Assembly (NCBI GenBank): GCA_026392115.1
Contig: JAPLCQ010000155.1
Coordinates: forward strand, 1-64,000
Source of the DNA: Armatimonadota bacterium
Lineage (GTDB): Bacteria > Armatimonadota > Chthonomonadetes > Chthonomonadales > CAJBBX01
Length of the DNA: 64,000 bases
Reading direction: 5' to 3'
The notes under the pieces are model-generated. The model searched no databases. It had not been told where the DNA came from and saw nothing but the letters and a program-made list of their open reading frames with translations. A program made the position numbers and the translations under genes. Below are positions 14,294 through 23,523 of this stretch, one piece after another (positions within the stretch are counted from its first letter, which is position 1; each line of letters opens with the position of its first letter).

Positions 14294-17170
14294 GTGACCA
14301 GCAGAGACCGCAGTGCCGAGCCCGCCGCCGCCCGTCGATTGGTCTCGCTACCGGCACGGGCTGCCCAGTGGCTCAATACTTCATGCGCCGCGCCCGGCTG
14401 GTTCGCCGCTGGTGACCCTCCCGGCACGCCCTTGGGTTCCGGGGGCGGCCTGGCATCGCTCCTGGCGACCGCCCGCGCCCACGAGGGTGGAGCGGCAACG
14501 TGGGAGGAATGGCTCGCCGCGAAGGCCTCCGTCGTGGTCCTCGGCGGCGCTCCCAGCCATGCTCTGCCACCCTACGACCCGTGGGGAGTGCCACTGACGC
14601 CGATGCCCGTACTGCGGGGTTCGTTCGGCCAGCGGCTCGATCAGACGCTGCTTGACCTGCAGACACCATGGCTTGATCGGATACTGGCGGCGGCGCACCC
14701 GGTCAGCTCCGTGCTGGTCTCCAGCGGAGACACGCTGCTCCGCTTCTCGGGCGTGCTCGGACGGTTGCCCGAGGCCGACGTCGTCATTGTCGGCGTTCGG
14801 CTGGAGCCCGAACTGGCCCGGAGCTTCGGCCTTCTCTTCATGGAGCCCCAGGGCGGGCGTCTGGCCTTCGTTGAGCAGAAGCCGGAGCCCCGCCGCATCC
14901 GCCGCCTCGCCTCCGAGCGCAAGTACCTCGCGGACACAGGCGTCTGGTTGCTCAGCGCCCGCGCCGTGACGAGGCTGCTGCGTCGGACCGGATGCCTTGA
15001 CGGCTTCAACAGCGCGGAGCCTCTCGACCTCTACCGCGTTCTGGGCGAGTCCCTCGGGTCGCAGCCGCTCAGGCGGGATGATCATTTCTCGGACCTGACC
15101 TGCGCCGTGGCCGAGGCCCCGAACGCCGAGTTCCTGCACCTCAACTCGGCCCGCAACCTCATTCAGGCGGTCAGCGTCCTCCAGACCTCCCGGCTGGGTC
15201 GGCGGGGCGCCGCGGTGTTGCGGAGCCATCCCGACCAGATCGCCCAAAACGCCCGGTTCGACCCTTCCACGCGGCTCGAGCGGAGCCACACGCTCTGGAT
15301 CGAGAACGCCGACGTACCGGCTTCGTGGCAGCTCCAGCATGAGCACATGATCACGGGGGCGCCCGCCAACGAGTGGCGGCTGGCGTTGACCGCCGGAGCG
15401 TGCCTCGACTTCCCCGCCGTCGGCGACGGCCTTGTTTGCCTGCGACCGTTCGGGCTTGATGATCGTCTCGATGGCCTTGCCTCCGAGTCGACGATGATGG
15501 GCCGGTCGATCGCGCAGTGGCTTGCTGATCGTGGTCTTGATGCGGCGGTCGCCGGCATCGACCTCGCCATGTCCGCGCGGCAGGCGCCCCTCTTCCCCGT
15601 GTCGGCTGTGTCTGAGATCGATCCTGACTTCGTGGCATGGCTGACCTCGCCCGGTTCCGATGCGGCACATTGGGCCGGCCGCTGGCTCGCCGGGCCGCGC
15701 CTGTCGGCCGAAGAGATCGGCGAACGTTACGGTTTTGCCGCGGTCGCCGGGGAACGCCGAAGCCGAAGCGCGGACGCGTTGGCCGCCATCTACGGGCATC
15801 GCGGCACCAGTGTCTTCTACCGCCTTGACCTCGAAGCGGCGGCGCGTCTGTCGGGTGACGCGGCGACCCGCACGGGCGGCCCGCTCGATATCGCGGAGCC
15901 GATGGACATCGTCCACGAGCACATGTGGCGAGCCGAAGTGGCCAGGGTGGCCGGCGGCGATCCCGAGCCGGAGGAGCGGCTGGCTTTCGGTTGCCTGCGC
16001 GAGGCAGTGCTCAACGGCCTGCCCGACGCGCGCGTTACGCCCGTCTGTAGTGTCCTGCGCGACCAGATCGTCTGGGCGCGCGCGCCGTTGCGCCTCGACC
16101 TCGCCGGTGGGTGGACCGACACGCCGCCCTACTGCCTCCAGCACGGCGGCCGCGTCGTCAATGTGGCGGTCGACCTGAACGGGCAACCGCCGATCCAGGT
16201 CTTCGTGAAGCCGTCACAGCGGCACGGCATCCTGATCCGATCCATCGATGCCGGCACCGAGGAACTGCTGACCACCTATGACCAGATCGCCGCCTACGAC
16301 CAGCCCGGTTGTGAGTTCACGCTCGCGAGGGCTGCGCTTGCCCTGGCCGGCTTCCTGCCTCGCTTCAGTGCGCAGGACGGGCACGGTTCGCTCGCCGACC
16401 AGTTGGGCGCTTTCGGATGCGGCCTTGAGGTGTCGCTCCTCGCCGCCGTGCCGCAGGGCTCCGGTCTGGGCACCAGCAGCATCCTCTCGGCCGCGCTGTT
16501 GGCGGCCCTCAGCCGCCTCTGCGGGTTGGGCTGGGATGATCGGGCCGTGGTTTCGCGTGTGATGGCGCTGGAGCAGATGCTTACCACGGGAGGCGGATGG
16601 CAGGACCAGATAGGAGGAGCGCTGCGAGGCGTCAAGCTGGTCGAGACGGCGCCCGGAATGGACCAGAACGCGGTCGTGGCGTGGCTACCCGACTACCTGC
16701 TGACCGATGCCCCGTCCCGCAGGCGCATCATGCTCTACTACACCGGCTTGACGCGCATGGCAAAGAACATCCTGAAGGAGATCGTGCGAGGCATGTTCCT
16801 GAACCACGGACCTCGCCTGGCGATCCTCAGCGACATCGGGGCCAACGCGCTGGCAACGGCCGACGCGATGCAGCGCAACGACTGGGCGGGCCTTTGCGAG
16901 GGCCTCCGGTGTACATGGAGCCTGAAGCAGCGGTTGGACGGCGGCACCAATCCGCCCAGCGTACAGGCCGTTCTCGAACCCGTGGACGACCTGCTGGATG
17001 CCTGCGCGCTCATGGGGGCAGGCGGAGGCGGCTACCTCCTGATGCTCGCCAAGGACGACGAAGCCGCAGCGCGCGTTCGCCACGTCCTAACGGAGTCGCC
17101 CCCGAACGACCGCGCCCGCTTCGTGGAGCCCACCGTCTCCGGCACCGGGCTTGAGGTGACGACCAGCTAG
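14294..17170 (+). CDS. Bifunctional fucokinase / fucose-1-phosphate guanylyltransferase-like protein
   Basis: 958 residues from the GTG at 14294, chosen because GGAGGAGG lies five bases upstream; an in-frame ATG at 14231 falls in the preceding hairpin. The C-terminal ~370 residues are a GHMP sugar kinase: substrate strand PLRLDLAGGWTDTPP (598-612), ATP loop PQGSGLGTSS (720-729) and a late MGAGGGGYLLML glycine loop. The N-terminal ~550 residues fit the L-fucokinase/guanylyltransferase domain (PF07959) of bacterial FKP (about 950 residues), including an 'all lengths agree' match. FKP converts L-fucose to fucose-1-phosphate and GDP-fucose. Exact sugar specificity cannot be read from the sequence; a heptose or related sugar is possible. 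It converges on the lipoprotein gene with shared stop bases CTAG. Confidence 0.8.
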   Translation: MTSRDRSAEPAAARRLVSLPARAAQWLNTSCAAPGWFAAGDPPGTPLGSGGGLASLLATARAHEGGAATWEEWLAAKASVVVLGGAPSHALPPYDPWGVPLTPMPVLRGSFGQRLDQTLLDLQTPWLDRILAAAHPVSSVLVSSGDTLLRFSGVLGRLPEADVVIVGVRLEPELARSFGLLFMEPQGGRLAFVEQKPEPRRIRRLASERKYLADTGVWLLSARAVTRLLRRTGCLDGFNSAEPLDLYRVLGESLGSQPLRRDDHFSDLTCAVAEAPNAEFLHLNSARNLIQAVSVLQTSRLGRRGAAVLRSHPDQIAQNARFDPSTRLERSHTLWIENADVPASWQLQHEHMITGAPANEWRLALTAGACLDFPAVGDGLVCLRPFGLDDRLDGLASESTMMGRSIAQWLADRGLDAAVAGIDLAMSARQAPLFPVSAVSEIDPDFVAWLTSPGSDAAHWAGRWLAGPRLSAEEIGERYGFAAVAGERRSRSADALAAIYGHRGTSVFYRLDLEAAARLSGDAATRTGGPLDIAEPMDIVHEHMWRAEVARVAGGDPEPEERLAFGCLREAVLNGLPDARVTPVCSVLRDQIVWARAPLRLDLAGGWTDTPPYCLQHGGRVVNVAVDLNGQPPIQVFVKPSQRHGILIRSIDAGTEELLTTYDQIAAYDQPGCEFTLARAALALAGFLPRFSAQDGHGSLADQLGAFGCGLEVSLLAAVPQGSGLGTSSILSAALLAALSRLCGLGWDDRAVVSRVMALEQMLTTGGGWQDQIGGALRGVKLVETAPGMDQNAVVAWLPDYLLTDAPSRRRIMLYYTGLTRMAKNILKEIVRGMFLNHGPRLAILSDIGANALATADAMQRNDWAGLCEGLRCTWSLKQRLDGGTNPPSVQAVLEPVDDLLDACALMGAGGGGYLLMLAKDDEAAARVRHVLTESPPNDRARFVEPTVSGTGLEVTTS

Positions 17171-17934
17171 GCGCCGTCAGGCGGTGAGATGCGTCGCGCC
17201 GCGGCCGTGTCGCGCCGAACGACGTACCAGTGGCTGCTGTTGGCGATCACGTCGCCGTCGGCGCCGGTGGCCTCGTAGGCGTGGATGACGTAGAGGTCGG
17301 GTTCCTCGGCCGCGATGTCCATCCGCGCCTCGGTGGTAGTGCCGATGGCCGAGAGCCACTGAGCCACGTCTGGTAGGGACTTCACGGCGCTGATCGCGGC
17401 CTCATCGGTGCTGACGCGGGGGTTGGCCGTCGGCCGGGCCGCGCGTCCCGTCTTGCACGCAACCACCACGTCCGGTTCCGTGTCCTTCGGGAGCAGCACA
17501 ACCACGAGCGTCGCCCCCTCTGCGCCAAGGTCGGCTTGGGCGGCATAGGTCTGGTCGTCCACGGTGCAGGTGCCCTCGAGCCGTCGCGGGGCGGTTCGCC
17601 GCAGGTCCAGTGAGGCGCCGGTTCCCGTCACCTGACCCAGAATCTGGCCGCCGGAGACCTCCAGGTCGATGACCGGCCTCTCGCCCCGATCGTCGGCCTC
17701 GAGTATCTGCCACGTTCCCGCGAAGTCCTCCAACGGCACTGAAGCCACTGCCCGCGGGTCGGCGCCCGGCCGCCCGACATCGGTGTCGCGACGGCATCCG
17801 GGAAGCCATAGGGTTGCGGCCACCGCAAGCGCCAAGAGCGGCGCCGGGCCGCAAAGGCCGGGCGGAACCGCCGTGCGAGTGCGGCGTGGCCCGCGTTGAC
17901 CCCCACAGAAGCCGGGTGCTAGAATGAGCGCCAT
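17167..17934 (-). CDS. Putative lipoprotein, unknown function
   Basis: 255 residues from the ATG at 17934 (the frame is open to 18003, which would overlap the divergent gene). A hydrophobic stretch LLALAVAATLWLPGC gives a lipobox LPGC, with lipidated Cys near residue 47; the n-region before it is unusually long, so an undetected later start is possible. Residues after it form a small beta-rich segment (FAGTWQILEADDRGERP to ADLGAEGATLVVVLLPKD). The C-terminal ~70 residues end with HWYVVRRDTAAARRI, resembling 'SxWYVVDRxTG' endings of secreted proteins. No assigned function. It runs toward the fucokinase-like gene and is divergent from the phosphohexomutase gene across 53 bases. Confidence 0.6.
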   Translation of the reverse strand: MALILAPGFCGGQRGPRRTRTAVPPGLCGPAPLLALAVAATLWLPGCRRDTDVGRPGADPRAVASVPLEDFAGTWQILEADDRGERPVIDLEVSGGQILGQVTGTGASLDLRRTAPRRLEGTCTVDDQTYAAQADLGAEGATLVVVLLPKDTEPDVVVACKTGRAARPTANPRVSTDEAAISAVKSLPDVAQWLSAIGTTTEARMDIAAEEPDLYVIHAYEATGADGDVIANSSHWYVVRRDTAAARRISPPDGA

Positions 17935-17987
17935 ACCTGCTCGTTGCCGGATCACACCACAACTCCCTTCACCTATGAGGTCCCACC

Positions 17988-19898
17988 ATGGCCTACGACG
18001 CACTCAGCCTTCGCCAGGCGGCAGGCGAGGTCGAGTTGAATGACGAGACCCTCGCGAACCTCGTGCTCTGGTTGACAGACCCGGAGTACTCGGCCTATGT
18101 TCCCGAGATCGAGAAGGAGATGGCCGCAGGCCGCTGGCCCGGGCTCCGCGACGCGTTCTACCAGTCGATCCCGTTTGGTACGGGTGGCCGGCGCGGCCCG
18201 AGGGGAGTGGGTCCGAACCGTATCAATGCGAGGACGATAGGGGAGAGCGCCGCGGGCCTGGGGCAGTGGGCGCTGGCGCGCTGGGTGGCCGAAGGGCGGC
18301 GGGGGCAGCCCTCAGCCGTGATCGCCCGCGACACGCGGGTGGCATCAGACGAGTATGCGATCTGTGCGGCGCAGATCCTGGCGGCGCTGGGTTTTCGCGT
18401 CTACCTCTTCCCGGAGCCGAGATCGACGCCCGAGCTCTCGTACGCCGTGCTGCATCTGAAGGCGGCGACGGGCATCATGATCAGCGCCTCGCACAATCTT
18501 CCGGCAGACAATGGCTTCAAAGCCTACAGCTCCGACGGCGGGCAGTTGGTGCCGCCGTTCGACCGCGAGGTGATGGAGTCCGTCAGGGCGGTGGGCAAGG
18601 AGCCGCTGCCCGTGTTCGATCCCGATGAGCACGGCAGCCGCATAGAGGCGGCTCCCGAATCCGTCGATGCCGGCTACATATCCGCCGTTACCCGGTGCAG
18701 CCTGCGCCCGGAGCGCGATATCACGCTCGTATACACGCCGCTGCACGGAGTGGGCGATACGGCCGTACTGCCCGCCCTGAGCGCCCTGGGCTACCCGCGC
18801 GTTCATCCGGTCGAGGCCCAGATGACCCATGACGGCGAGTTTCCCAACGTCCACAAGCATACGCCGAACCCCGAGTTCCCCGGCGCCTTGAACTGGGCGC
18901 AGGCGCTGGCCATGGAGCTGGATGCCGACCTGGCTATTGCTACGGATCCCGATGCCGATCGCGTGGGTTGCGCCGCTCGCCGCATGACTGCGGGCGGACC
19001 CGTCTGGGAGACCCTCACCGGCAACCAGATCGGGGCCCTGCTCTGCTGGTATGTGCTCGACTCGCGACGCGAACTCGGCTTGCTCCGCCCCGATCACCTC
19101 GTGCTGACCACCGCGGTGACATCGCCGCTCATCGGGGCGATCGCCCGGGACTACGGCGTGGGCGTCATCGACGACCTGCTGGTGGGCTTCAAGTACGTCG
19201 CGGCGGTGCTGAACAGCATCGACGACCCCACGCGTATCGCCTTCGCCGCAGAGGAGAGCCACGGCTACCTGAGCGGCGCGCATGCCCGCGACAAGGACGG
19301 CGCCAACGCCGCCGTGCTGCTGGCGGAGTGCGCCGCGTACCTGCGGTCAGTCGATCCTGATGCGGGCCTCCATGGCCTGCTGCGAGCCATCTATCGCCGC
19401 TATGGCTACCATCGCGAGCGCCTGGAGAGCCCCATGGCGAAGGGCAAGGCGGGCGCCGACAAGGTGGCGAGCCTGATGTCCCGGCTCCGCAGTCGACCAC
19501 CGGCCGAGATAGCCGGCATGCGGGTCCGGCGCATAACGGATCGCAAGTCCGGCCGCACTATTGACCTGCACGGCCGCCCGCTCCTGCCGACGTCGCCGAT
19601 CCTCGATCCCCTCACGGGACGGGCCCTGCAGCCGCTTCGGTGCGCCAACGACGACCTGCTGATCTTCGATCTTGCGGGCGACGGCGATCACCTCGACGGG
19701 GCTACGCTGGCCGTACGCCCGTCCGGCACTGAGCCGAAGTGCAAGTTCTACTTGATGGGTGTGAAGCATATGTCGGAGGTGGTGGACGACAAGCAGTTCG
19801 ACGCCCTCCAACAGGAGGCGGACCGGGCCGTAGACTCCCTCTGGGAGGCCCTGAACGAGCTGCCCGAGGTGCGCGACTTCGCCGAGGAGGCCAACTGA
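17988..19898 (+). CDS. Phosphoglucomutase/phosphomannomutase family protein
   Basis: 636 residues, ATG preceded by GAGG eight bases upstream. The alpha-D-phosphohexomutase landmarks are all present: substrate entry PFGTGGRRG, active-site serine loop TGIMISASHN, metal loop ATDPDADRVG, sugar-binding AAEESHGYL, and phosphate-binding VRPSGTEPKCKFYL near the C-terminus. It interconverts hexose 6- and 1-phosphates, supplying sugar-1-phosphates for nucleotide sugars. Its length (~630) and the N-terminal ~60-residue extension match the longer phosphoglucomutase subgroup rather than ~450-residue ManB/GlmM. The neighbouring fucokinase-like gene suggests a sugar-nucleotide context. Glucose versus mannose preference is not decided by what I can see. 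Confidence 0.92.
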   Translation: MAYDALSLRQAAGEVELNDETLANLVLWLTDPEYSAYVPEIEKEMAAGRWPGLRDAFYQSIPFGTGGRRGPRGVGPNRINARTIGESAAGLGQWALARWVAEGRRGQPSAVIARDTRVASDEYAICAAQILAALGFRVYLFPEPRSTPELSYAVLHLKAATGIMISASHNLPADNGFKAYSSDGGQLVPPFDREVMESVRAVGKEPLPVFDPDEHGSRIEAAPESVDAGYISAVTRCSLRPERDITLVYTPLHGVGDTAVLPALSALGYPRVHPVEAQMTHDGEFPNVHKHTPNPEFPGALNWAQALAMELDADLAIATDPDADRVGCAARRMTAGGPVWETLTGNQIGALLCWYVLDSRRELGLLRPDHLVLTTAVTSPLIGAIARDYGVGVIDDLLVGFKYVAAVLNSIDDPTRIAFAAEESHGYLSGAHARDKDGANAAVLLAECAAYLRSVDPDAGLHGLLRAIYRRYGYHRERLESPMAKGKAGADKVASLMSRLRSRPPAEIAGMRVRRITDRKSGRTIDLHGRPLLPTSPILDPLTGRALQPLRCANDDLLIFDLAGDGDHLDGATLAVRPSGTEPKCKFYLMGVKHMSEVVDDKQFDALQQEADRAVDSLWEALNELPEVRDFAEEAN

Positions 19899-20986
19899 TG
19901 TCCGGTGCGACGCTCATGACCGAGGCCATGGAGTTCAAGCCCGACCTCGCCGACGCCCAACGCCGTTGGCTCGCGTTCTGGAACCACGAGATGCTCGATA
20001 GGCCCTGCTGCTGTATCAGGGCGCCCAAGGATGGCGCCGTACAGCCGCCGTGGCCCAAATACATGGCCGGCGCGCGCGAGGACCCGGCGGCCGTGGCGGC
20101 GCAGGTCGTCGAGGCCGCCGCAGGCGTCTTCTGGGGTGGAGAGGCGGTTCCCGCCTACACTCCCAGCTTCGGGCCCGACATGTTCTCGGCCTGGCTCGGC
20201 GCCGAGCTGAAGTTCCCGGAGTTCGAGACTGGAACCAGCTGGGCGGAGGCCTGTATCGAGGAGTGGGACGAGTGGCTTCCGCTGCGGGTCCAGGCTGAGA
20301 ACGCCTGGTGGCAGCGCATGCTCGCATTCTGCCGGGAGATGCGAAGCCAGTTCGCCGGTAAGCTTGCCGTGGCGCACCTGGACATCCACAGCAATATGGA
20401 TGCCCTGCTGGCCATGCGGGGCGGCGAGCGACTCTGCATGGACATGATCGACTGCCCCGAGACCATCGACCGCGCCATGGCCGATGTCCGAGCCCAGTTC
20501 GTCCCGGTCTACGATGCCGTCTACGAGGCGGCCGGCATGTCGGCCACGGGCACGGCTGGTTGGGTTCCGGCCTACCATCCGGTCCGGACCAATACCATCC
20601 AGTGCGACTTCGCGGCGCTTATCGGCCCTCGCCAGTTCCGGCGGTGGGTCATGCCCGCCCTGGAAGAGGAGGCCGCGCACATCGGCCACTGCGTCTACCA
20701 TCTGGATGGCCCAGAGTGCCTGGTTCACGTGCCGGACCTCTGCTCGATCCCGGGCCTCGACTGCATCCAGTGGACGACCGGGGCGCGCAACGCGGCGTTC
20801 GGCGAGTGGATGGAACTGCTGCATGACATCCAGTCGCGCGGCGTGGCCGTCTGGGTGCCCTGTTCAGTTGATGAGATTCCGCACTACCATAGGCAGCTCA
20901 AGCCCGACCTGGTCTTCTACGATTGCTCGGCTCCAACGCAGAGGGCCGCTGAAGACGCCCTGGCATGGCTCGCCGCCAATACCTGA
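19898..20986 (+). CDS. Uroporphyrinogen decarboxylase-like (UroD/MtaA superfamily) protein
   Basis: 362 residues. The ATG at 19898 shares one base with the mutase stop (TGATG) and has GAGGAGG eight bases upstream; the longer frame to 19739 would lie inside the mutase gene. The sequence follows the UroD-like barrel pattern used by many Armatimonadota and Planctomycetes proteins: an N-terminal aromatic WLAFWNHEMLDRP, DIHSNMDALLAMRG in mid-protein, YHLDGPECLVHVPDLCSIPG in the C-terminal half, and VDEIPHYHRQLKPDLVFYD near the end. The canonical heme-pathway arginine-rich N-terminus (RQAGRY) is not present, so it is more likely a corrinoid methyltransferase-like or unassigned member than HemE. Probably co-transcribed with the mutase. 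Confidence 0.7.
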   Translation: MSGATLMTEAMEFKPDLADAQRRWLAFWNHEMLDRPCCCIRAPKDGAVQPPWPKYMAGAREDPAAVAAQVVEAAAGVFWGGEAVPAYTPSFGPDMFSAWLGAELKFPEFETGTSWAEACIEEWDEWLPLRVQAENAWWQRMLAFCREMRSQFAGKLAVAHLDIHSNMDALLAMRGGERLCMDMIDCPETIDRAMADVRAQFVPVYDAVYEAAGMSATGTAGWVPAYHPVRTNTIQCDFAALIGPRQFRRWVMPALEEEAAHIGHCVYHLDGPECLVHVPDLCSIPGLDCIQWTTGARNAAFGEWMELLHDIQSRGVAVWVPCSVDEIPHYHRQLKPDLVFYDCSAPTQRAAEDALAWLAANT

Positions 20987-21000
20987 CCCGGGCTGACGCG

Positions 21001-21035
21001 CCGTGGGGGCCGCCGATCAGAAGCGGCCCCCACGG
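21001..21035. terminator. Strong hairpin between convergent genes
   Basis: CCGTGGGGGCCGC (21001-21013) and GCGGCCCCCACGG (21023-21035) form a perfect 13-base stem with a 9-base loop, between the UroD-like gene (+) and the WD40 gene (-). There is no T-run on either side. It probably serves both transcripts. Confidence 0.75.
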
Positions 21036-21053
21036 CTGCAATGGCCTCCGTAA

Positions 21054-22052
21054 CTACTTAGGCGGCGCAGTCGCGGCTGCAGGTTTGAGCGGCTGGATTT
21101 TCAGGTCCTCGGCGTCGGCCGATACGACCCACTTGCCGTCAGGCGACAGACTGGCGGCCGACCCATCACCCTCGAACACGACCTTCTTCGTGGCCAGATC
21201 CAGCACTGTCACGCGCCCCACGGAAGTGGCGATCACCAGCTTGCCGTCGGCCGAGAGCTTCAGTTGGCGCACGTTGGTGGCGGTTTGGCCCAACTCGGTT
21301 GCCTGACCCGAGGCCACATCCCAGACGTAGAGCGCCTTCTTGCCGCTTCCGGAGACGATCTTCTTACCGTCCTGCGTGAAGACGACGGGGTAGATCCAGT
21401 CCTTGTCGCTCTTGATCTGACCGGCCTCTTTGGCCGCTTTGATGTCCCAGATCGGCGCGACCGTGTCGGGTACGCCGCCCACGAGCTTGGCGCCGTCAGG
21501 CGACCAGGCCAGCGAGAGCACGGGATTGCCGATGGGGGCCTCGAACGCCGCCGCCTCCTTGCCGGTGGCCAACGTCCAAACCTTGACGTCGCCCTTGATG
21601 CATCCGGCGGCGAGCGCCTTGCTGTCAGGCGAGAACGCAAGCGGTAGGTCCGGCGACTTGATGCCCATCGAGTAGGCAGCGATCTGGGCGCCGGTAAGCG
21701 GGTCCAGGAGGCGGACAGAGCCGTCGGCGGAGCCCACGGCAAGCGACTTGCCGTCAGCCGAAAGCGCCATCGATACGAACTGCGCCCCTTGGATCGTGGT
21801 TGCGCGGGTCTCTTTGCCGGTCTCGACGCTCCACGTGCGGATCGTGCCGTCGAGTGAGGCGGACAGGAACAGCTTTCCTCCGGGCAGGAAGGCGGTGGCG
21901 GTCACTGCGTCCTTGTGGCCCAGCAGGTACCGTGGCGCGTTGGGGTCCGGTGCGGTCGGCGGGTCGGCGGCTTCCTTGGGCTGCTGCGCCACGGCGGCAA
22001 CTGCCGCCAGCGAGGTCATCAACGCCAGGATCAGGAACGAATGTCTCTTCAT
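21054..22052 (-). CDS. Exported WD40-repeat beta-propeller protein
   Basis: 332 residues from the ATG at 22052, which has GGAGG eight bases upstream; the frame's first Met at 22067 lies before that site. A signal peptide (MKRHSFLILALMTSLAAV, then AAVAQQ) is followed by about seven WD40-type repeats with recurring LSADGKSLAVGSADGSVRL and LAWSPDGAKLVGG patterns and a YLLGHKDAVTATAFLPGG start typical of an outer blade. The protein likely folds as one seven-bladed propeller in the periplasm or outside. No partner is obvious; the gene is transcribed alone, away from the divergent histidine kinase. Confidence 0.8.
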   Translation of the reverse strand: MKRHSFLILALMTSLAAVAAVAQQPKEAADPPTAPDPNAPRYLLGHKDAVTATAFLPGGKLFLSASLDGTIRTWSVETGKETRATTIQGAQFVSMALSADGKSLAVGSADGSVRLLDPLTGAQIAAYSMGIKSPDLPLAFSPDSKALAAGCIKGDVKVWTLATGKEAAAFEAPIGNPVLSLAWSPDGAKLVGGVPDTVAPIWDIKAAKEAGQIKSDKDWIYPVVFTQDGKKIVSGSGKKALYVWDVASGQATELGQTATNVRQLKLSADGKLVIATSVGRVTVLDLATKKVVFEGDGSAASLSPDGKWVVSADAEDLKIQPLKPAAATAPPK

Positions 22053-22201
22053 CAGGGGCGCCTCCATGGGTGGTCACTCAGCTTCGCGCCGTTCGCGGGG
22101 CCAAGCGACGGCCTGCGGAACAGCTACCGGTATAGACTACGTCGAACAAGCGGTCGTTCCTCAGCGTCGGCATGGCATTGCCGCCAAAGGTGGCTGAGCG
22201 C

Positions 22202-22240
22202 GCCGTGCCGTTGACACCGGCACGGCATGAATGGTACCGT
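22202..22240 (+). promoter_or_regulatory. Palindrome enclosing the -35 box of the histidine kinase promoter
   Basis: GCCGTGCCG (22202-22210) and CGGCACGGC (22218-22226) are a perfect 9-base inverted repeat. The seven bases between begin with a consensus -35 hexamer TTGACA (22211-22216). Eighteen bases further lies a weak -10, TACCGT (22235-22240). A repressor or activator bound to the palindrome would cover the -35 box. The -10 lies past the first in-frame ATG (22231), favouring the kinase start at 22255. Confidence 0.5.
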
Positions 22241-22254
22241 TTTGGACAAGAGAG

Positions 22255-23433
22255 ATGCACCTCCCGTACCCAATGATCACGGCCGGCGTGTACTGGCTCC
22301 TCATCGTCTGCTGGTCGGTCATTCTGGCCTTCTACTGGCGGGAGCACCGCCGCCTCACACAACTCAGCCCCATGGTCGGCACGATGCTCGTCGTCGTCTT
22401 CTTGGACGGCGCGCGCACGCTGTTGGAGAGCGTCTACTTCGGCACTGTGGCCACTTCGCAGGCCGGAGTGATATCCCGCGACTTCTACGAGGTCCTCACT
22501 GAGCCGCAGCTCGTGCTGGCTCCGAAGCTGCTCAACGTCTGTTCGGCGCTGACCATCATCTTCGTCTTGCTCTACCGGTGGTTCCCCGCGCTGAAGGTGG
22601 AGATGGAGCAGCGTATTCTGCTGCAGCAGGCCCACGAAGAGCTGAGCGTCACCCACAGCGAGTTGCAGTCCACGCACGCCGAATTGCAGACCACGCATAC
22701 GGCCCTCAACGATACGCTGGTCCAACTGCAGCAGGCGCAGGAAGCGCAAGACGCCCTGACGCACATGATCGTCCACGACATGCGGACGCCCCTGACCAGC
22801 GTGATCACCGGCCTCCAGACCGTCCAGGTCGTAGGCCCGGATCCCGTTCTGACGCCCGAACTGGTCGGCAACGCGCTTTCCGGCGCTGATCGCCTGTTGC
22901 GGATGGTGAACGACCTGTTGGACATCAACAAGATGGAGGCCGGGGCGCTGTCGCTGGAGCAAGCCGACGTCGATCTTGCCGACGTGCTCTCGACTGCCAG
23001 CGCCATGATCGACGCGCTCATCGCCGAGAAGGGCCTGGAGGTCAGCCAGGAGCTGGACGGCGCCCCCACGGCCCGGGGTGACGCCGAGATTCTTCGCAGG
23101 GTGCTGATCAACCTCATGGGCAACGCGATCAAGTTCTCGCCGGACGGGGCCTGCATCACCGTGGGCCATAGCGTGTCCGATGGCCAGATCCGGGTGACTG
23201 TGACCGACACCGGTCCCGGCATTCCCGCCGATCACCTGGAGCGCGTCTTCGAGAAGTTCCACCAGGTGACGCCCAAGGGCGGCAACGGCGGACCCTCCAC
23301 CGGCCTGGGGCTCACCTTCTGCCGCATGGCGGTCGAGGCAATGGGGGGCTCCATCGGCGTCACCAGCGAACTGGGGCAGGGCAGCTGCTTCTGGTTCACC
23401 GTGCCGGTCGCCGCCGCCTCCGAGGCGCGGTAG
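22255..23433 (+). CDS. Membrane sensor histidine kinase
   Basis: 392 residues from the ATG at 22255; an in-frame ATG at 22231 lacks a ribosome site and overlaps the predicted -10. Three membrane helices occupy residues ~8-110. A ~50-residue coiled coil follows (repeats of THSELQSTHAELQTTHTALN), then the HisKA domain with phospho-accepting His174 in MIVHDMRTPLT. The ATPase domain has the N-box NLMGNAIKFSP, G1 DTGPGIP and G2 GLGLTFCRMAVEAMGG. It should autophosphorylate in response to a membrane or envelope signal; no response regulator is nearby, so its partner lies elsewhere. The coiled coil probably transmits the signal between membrane and kinase. Confidence 0.92.
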   Translation: MHLPYPMITAGVYWLLIVCWSVILAFYWREHRRLTQLSPMVGTMLVVVFLDGARTLLESVYFGTVATSQAGVISRDFYEVLTEPQLVLAPKLLNVCSALTIIFVLLYRWFPALKVEMEQRILLQQAHEELSVTHSELQSTHAELQTTHTALNDTLVQLQQAQEAQDALTHMIVHDMRTPLTSVITGLQTVQVVGPDPVLTPELVGNALSGADRLLRMVNDLLDINKMEAGALSLEQADVDLADVLSTASAMIDALIAEKGLEVSQELDGAPTARGDAEILRRVLINLMGNAIKFSPDGACITVGHSVSDGQIRVTVTDTGPGIPADHLERVFEKFHQVTPKGGNGGPSTGLGLTFCRMAVEAMGGSIGVTSELGQGSCFWFTVPVAAASEAR

Positions 23434-23441
23434 GCCGGCTC

Positions 23442-23471
23442 TGGGACTGCACGCGCTTCATGGGGTATATT
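23442..23471 (+). promoter_or_regulatory. Possible promoter of the small zinc-ribbon gene
   Basis: An AT island in very GC-rich DNA gives a good -10 box, TATATT (23466-23471). The best -35 at 18-base spacing is poor (TGGGAC, 23442-23447). It lies about 50 bases before the small gene's GTG and after the kinase stop. Confidence 0.35.
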
Positions 23472-23523
23472 AACCCGCGTTCAGCATGGGCAACGCATTC
23501 AGGTGCTTCAGGAGAGGACAGCC

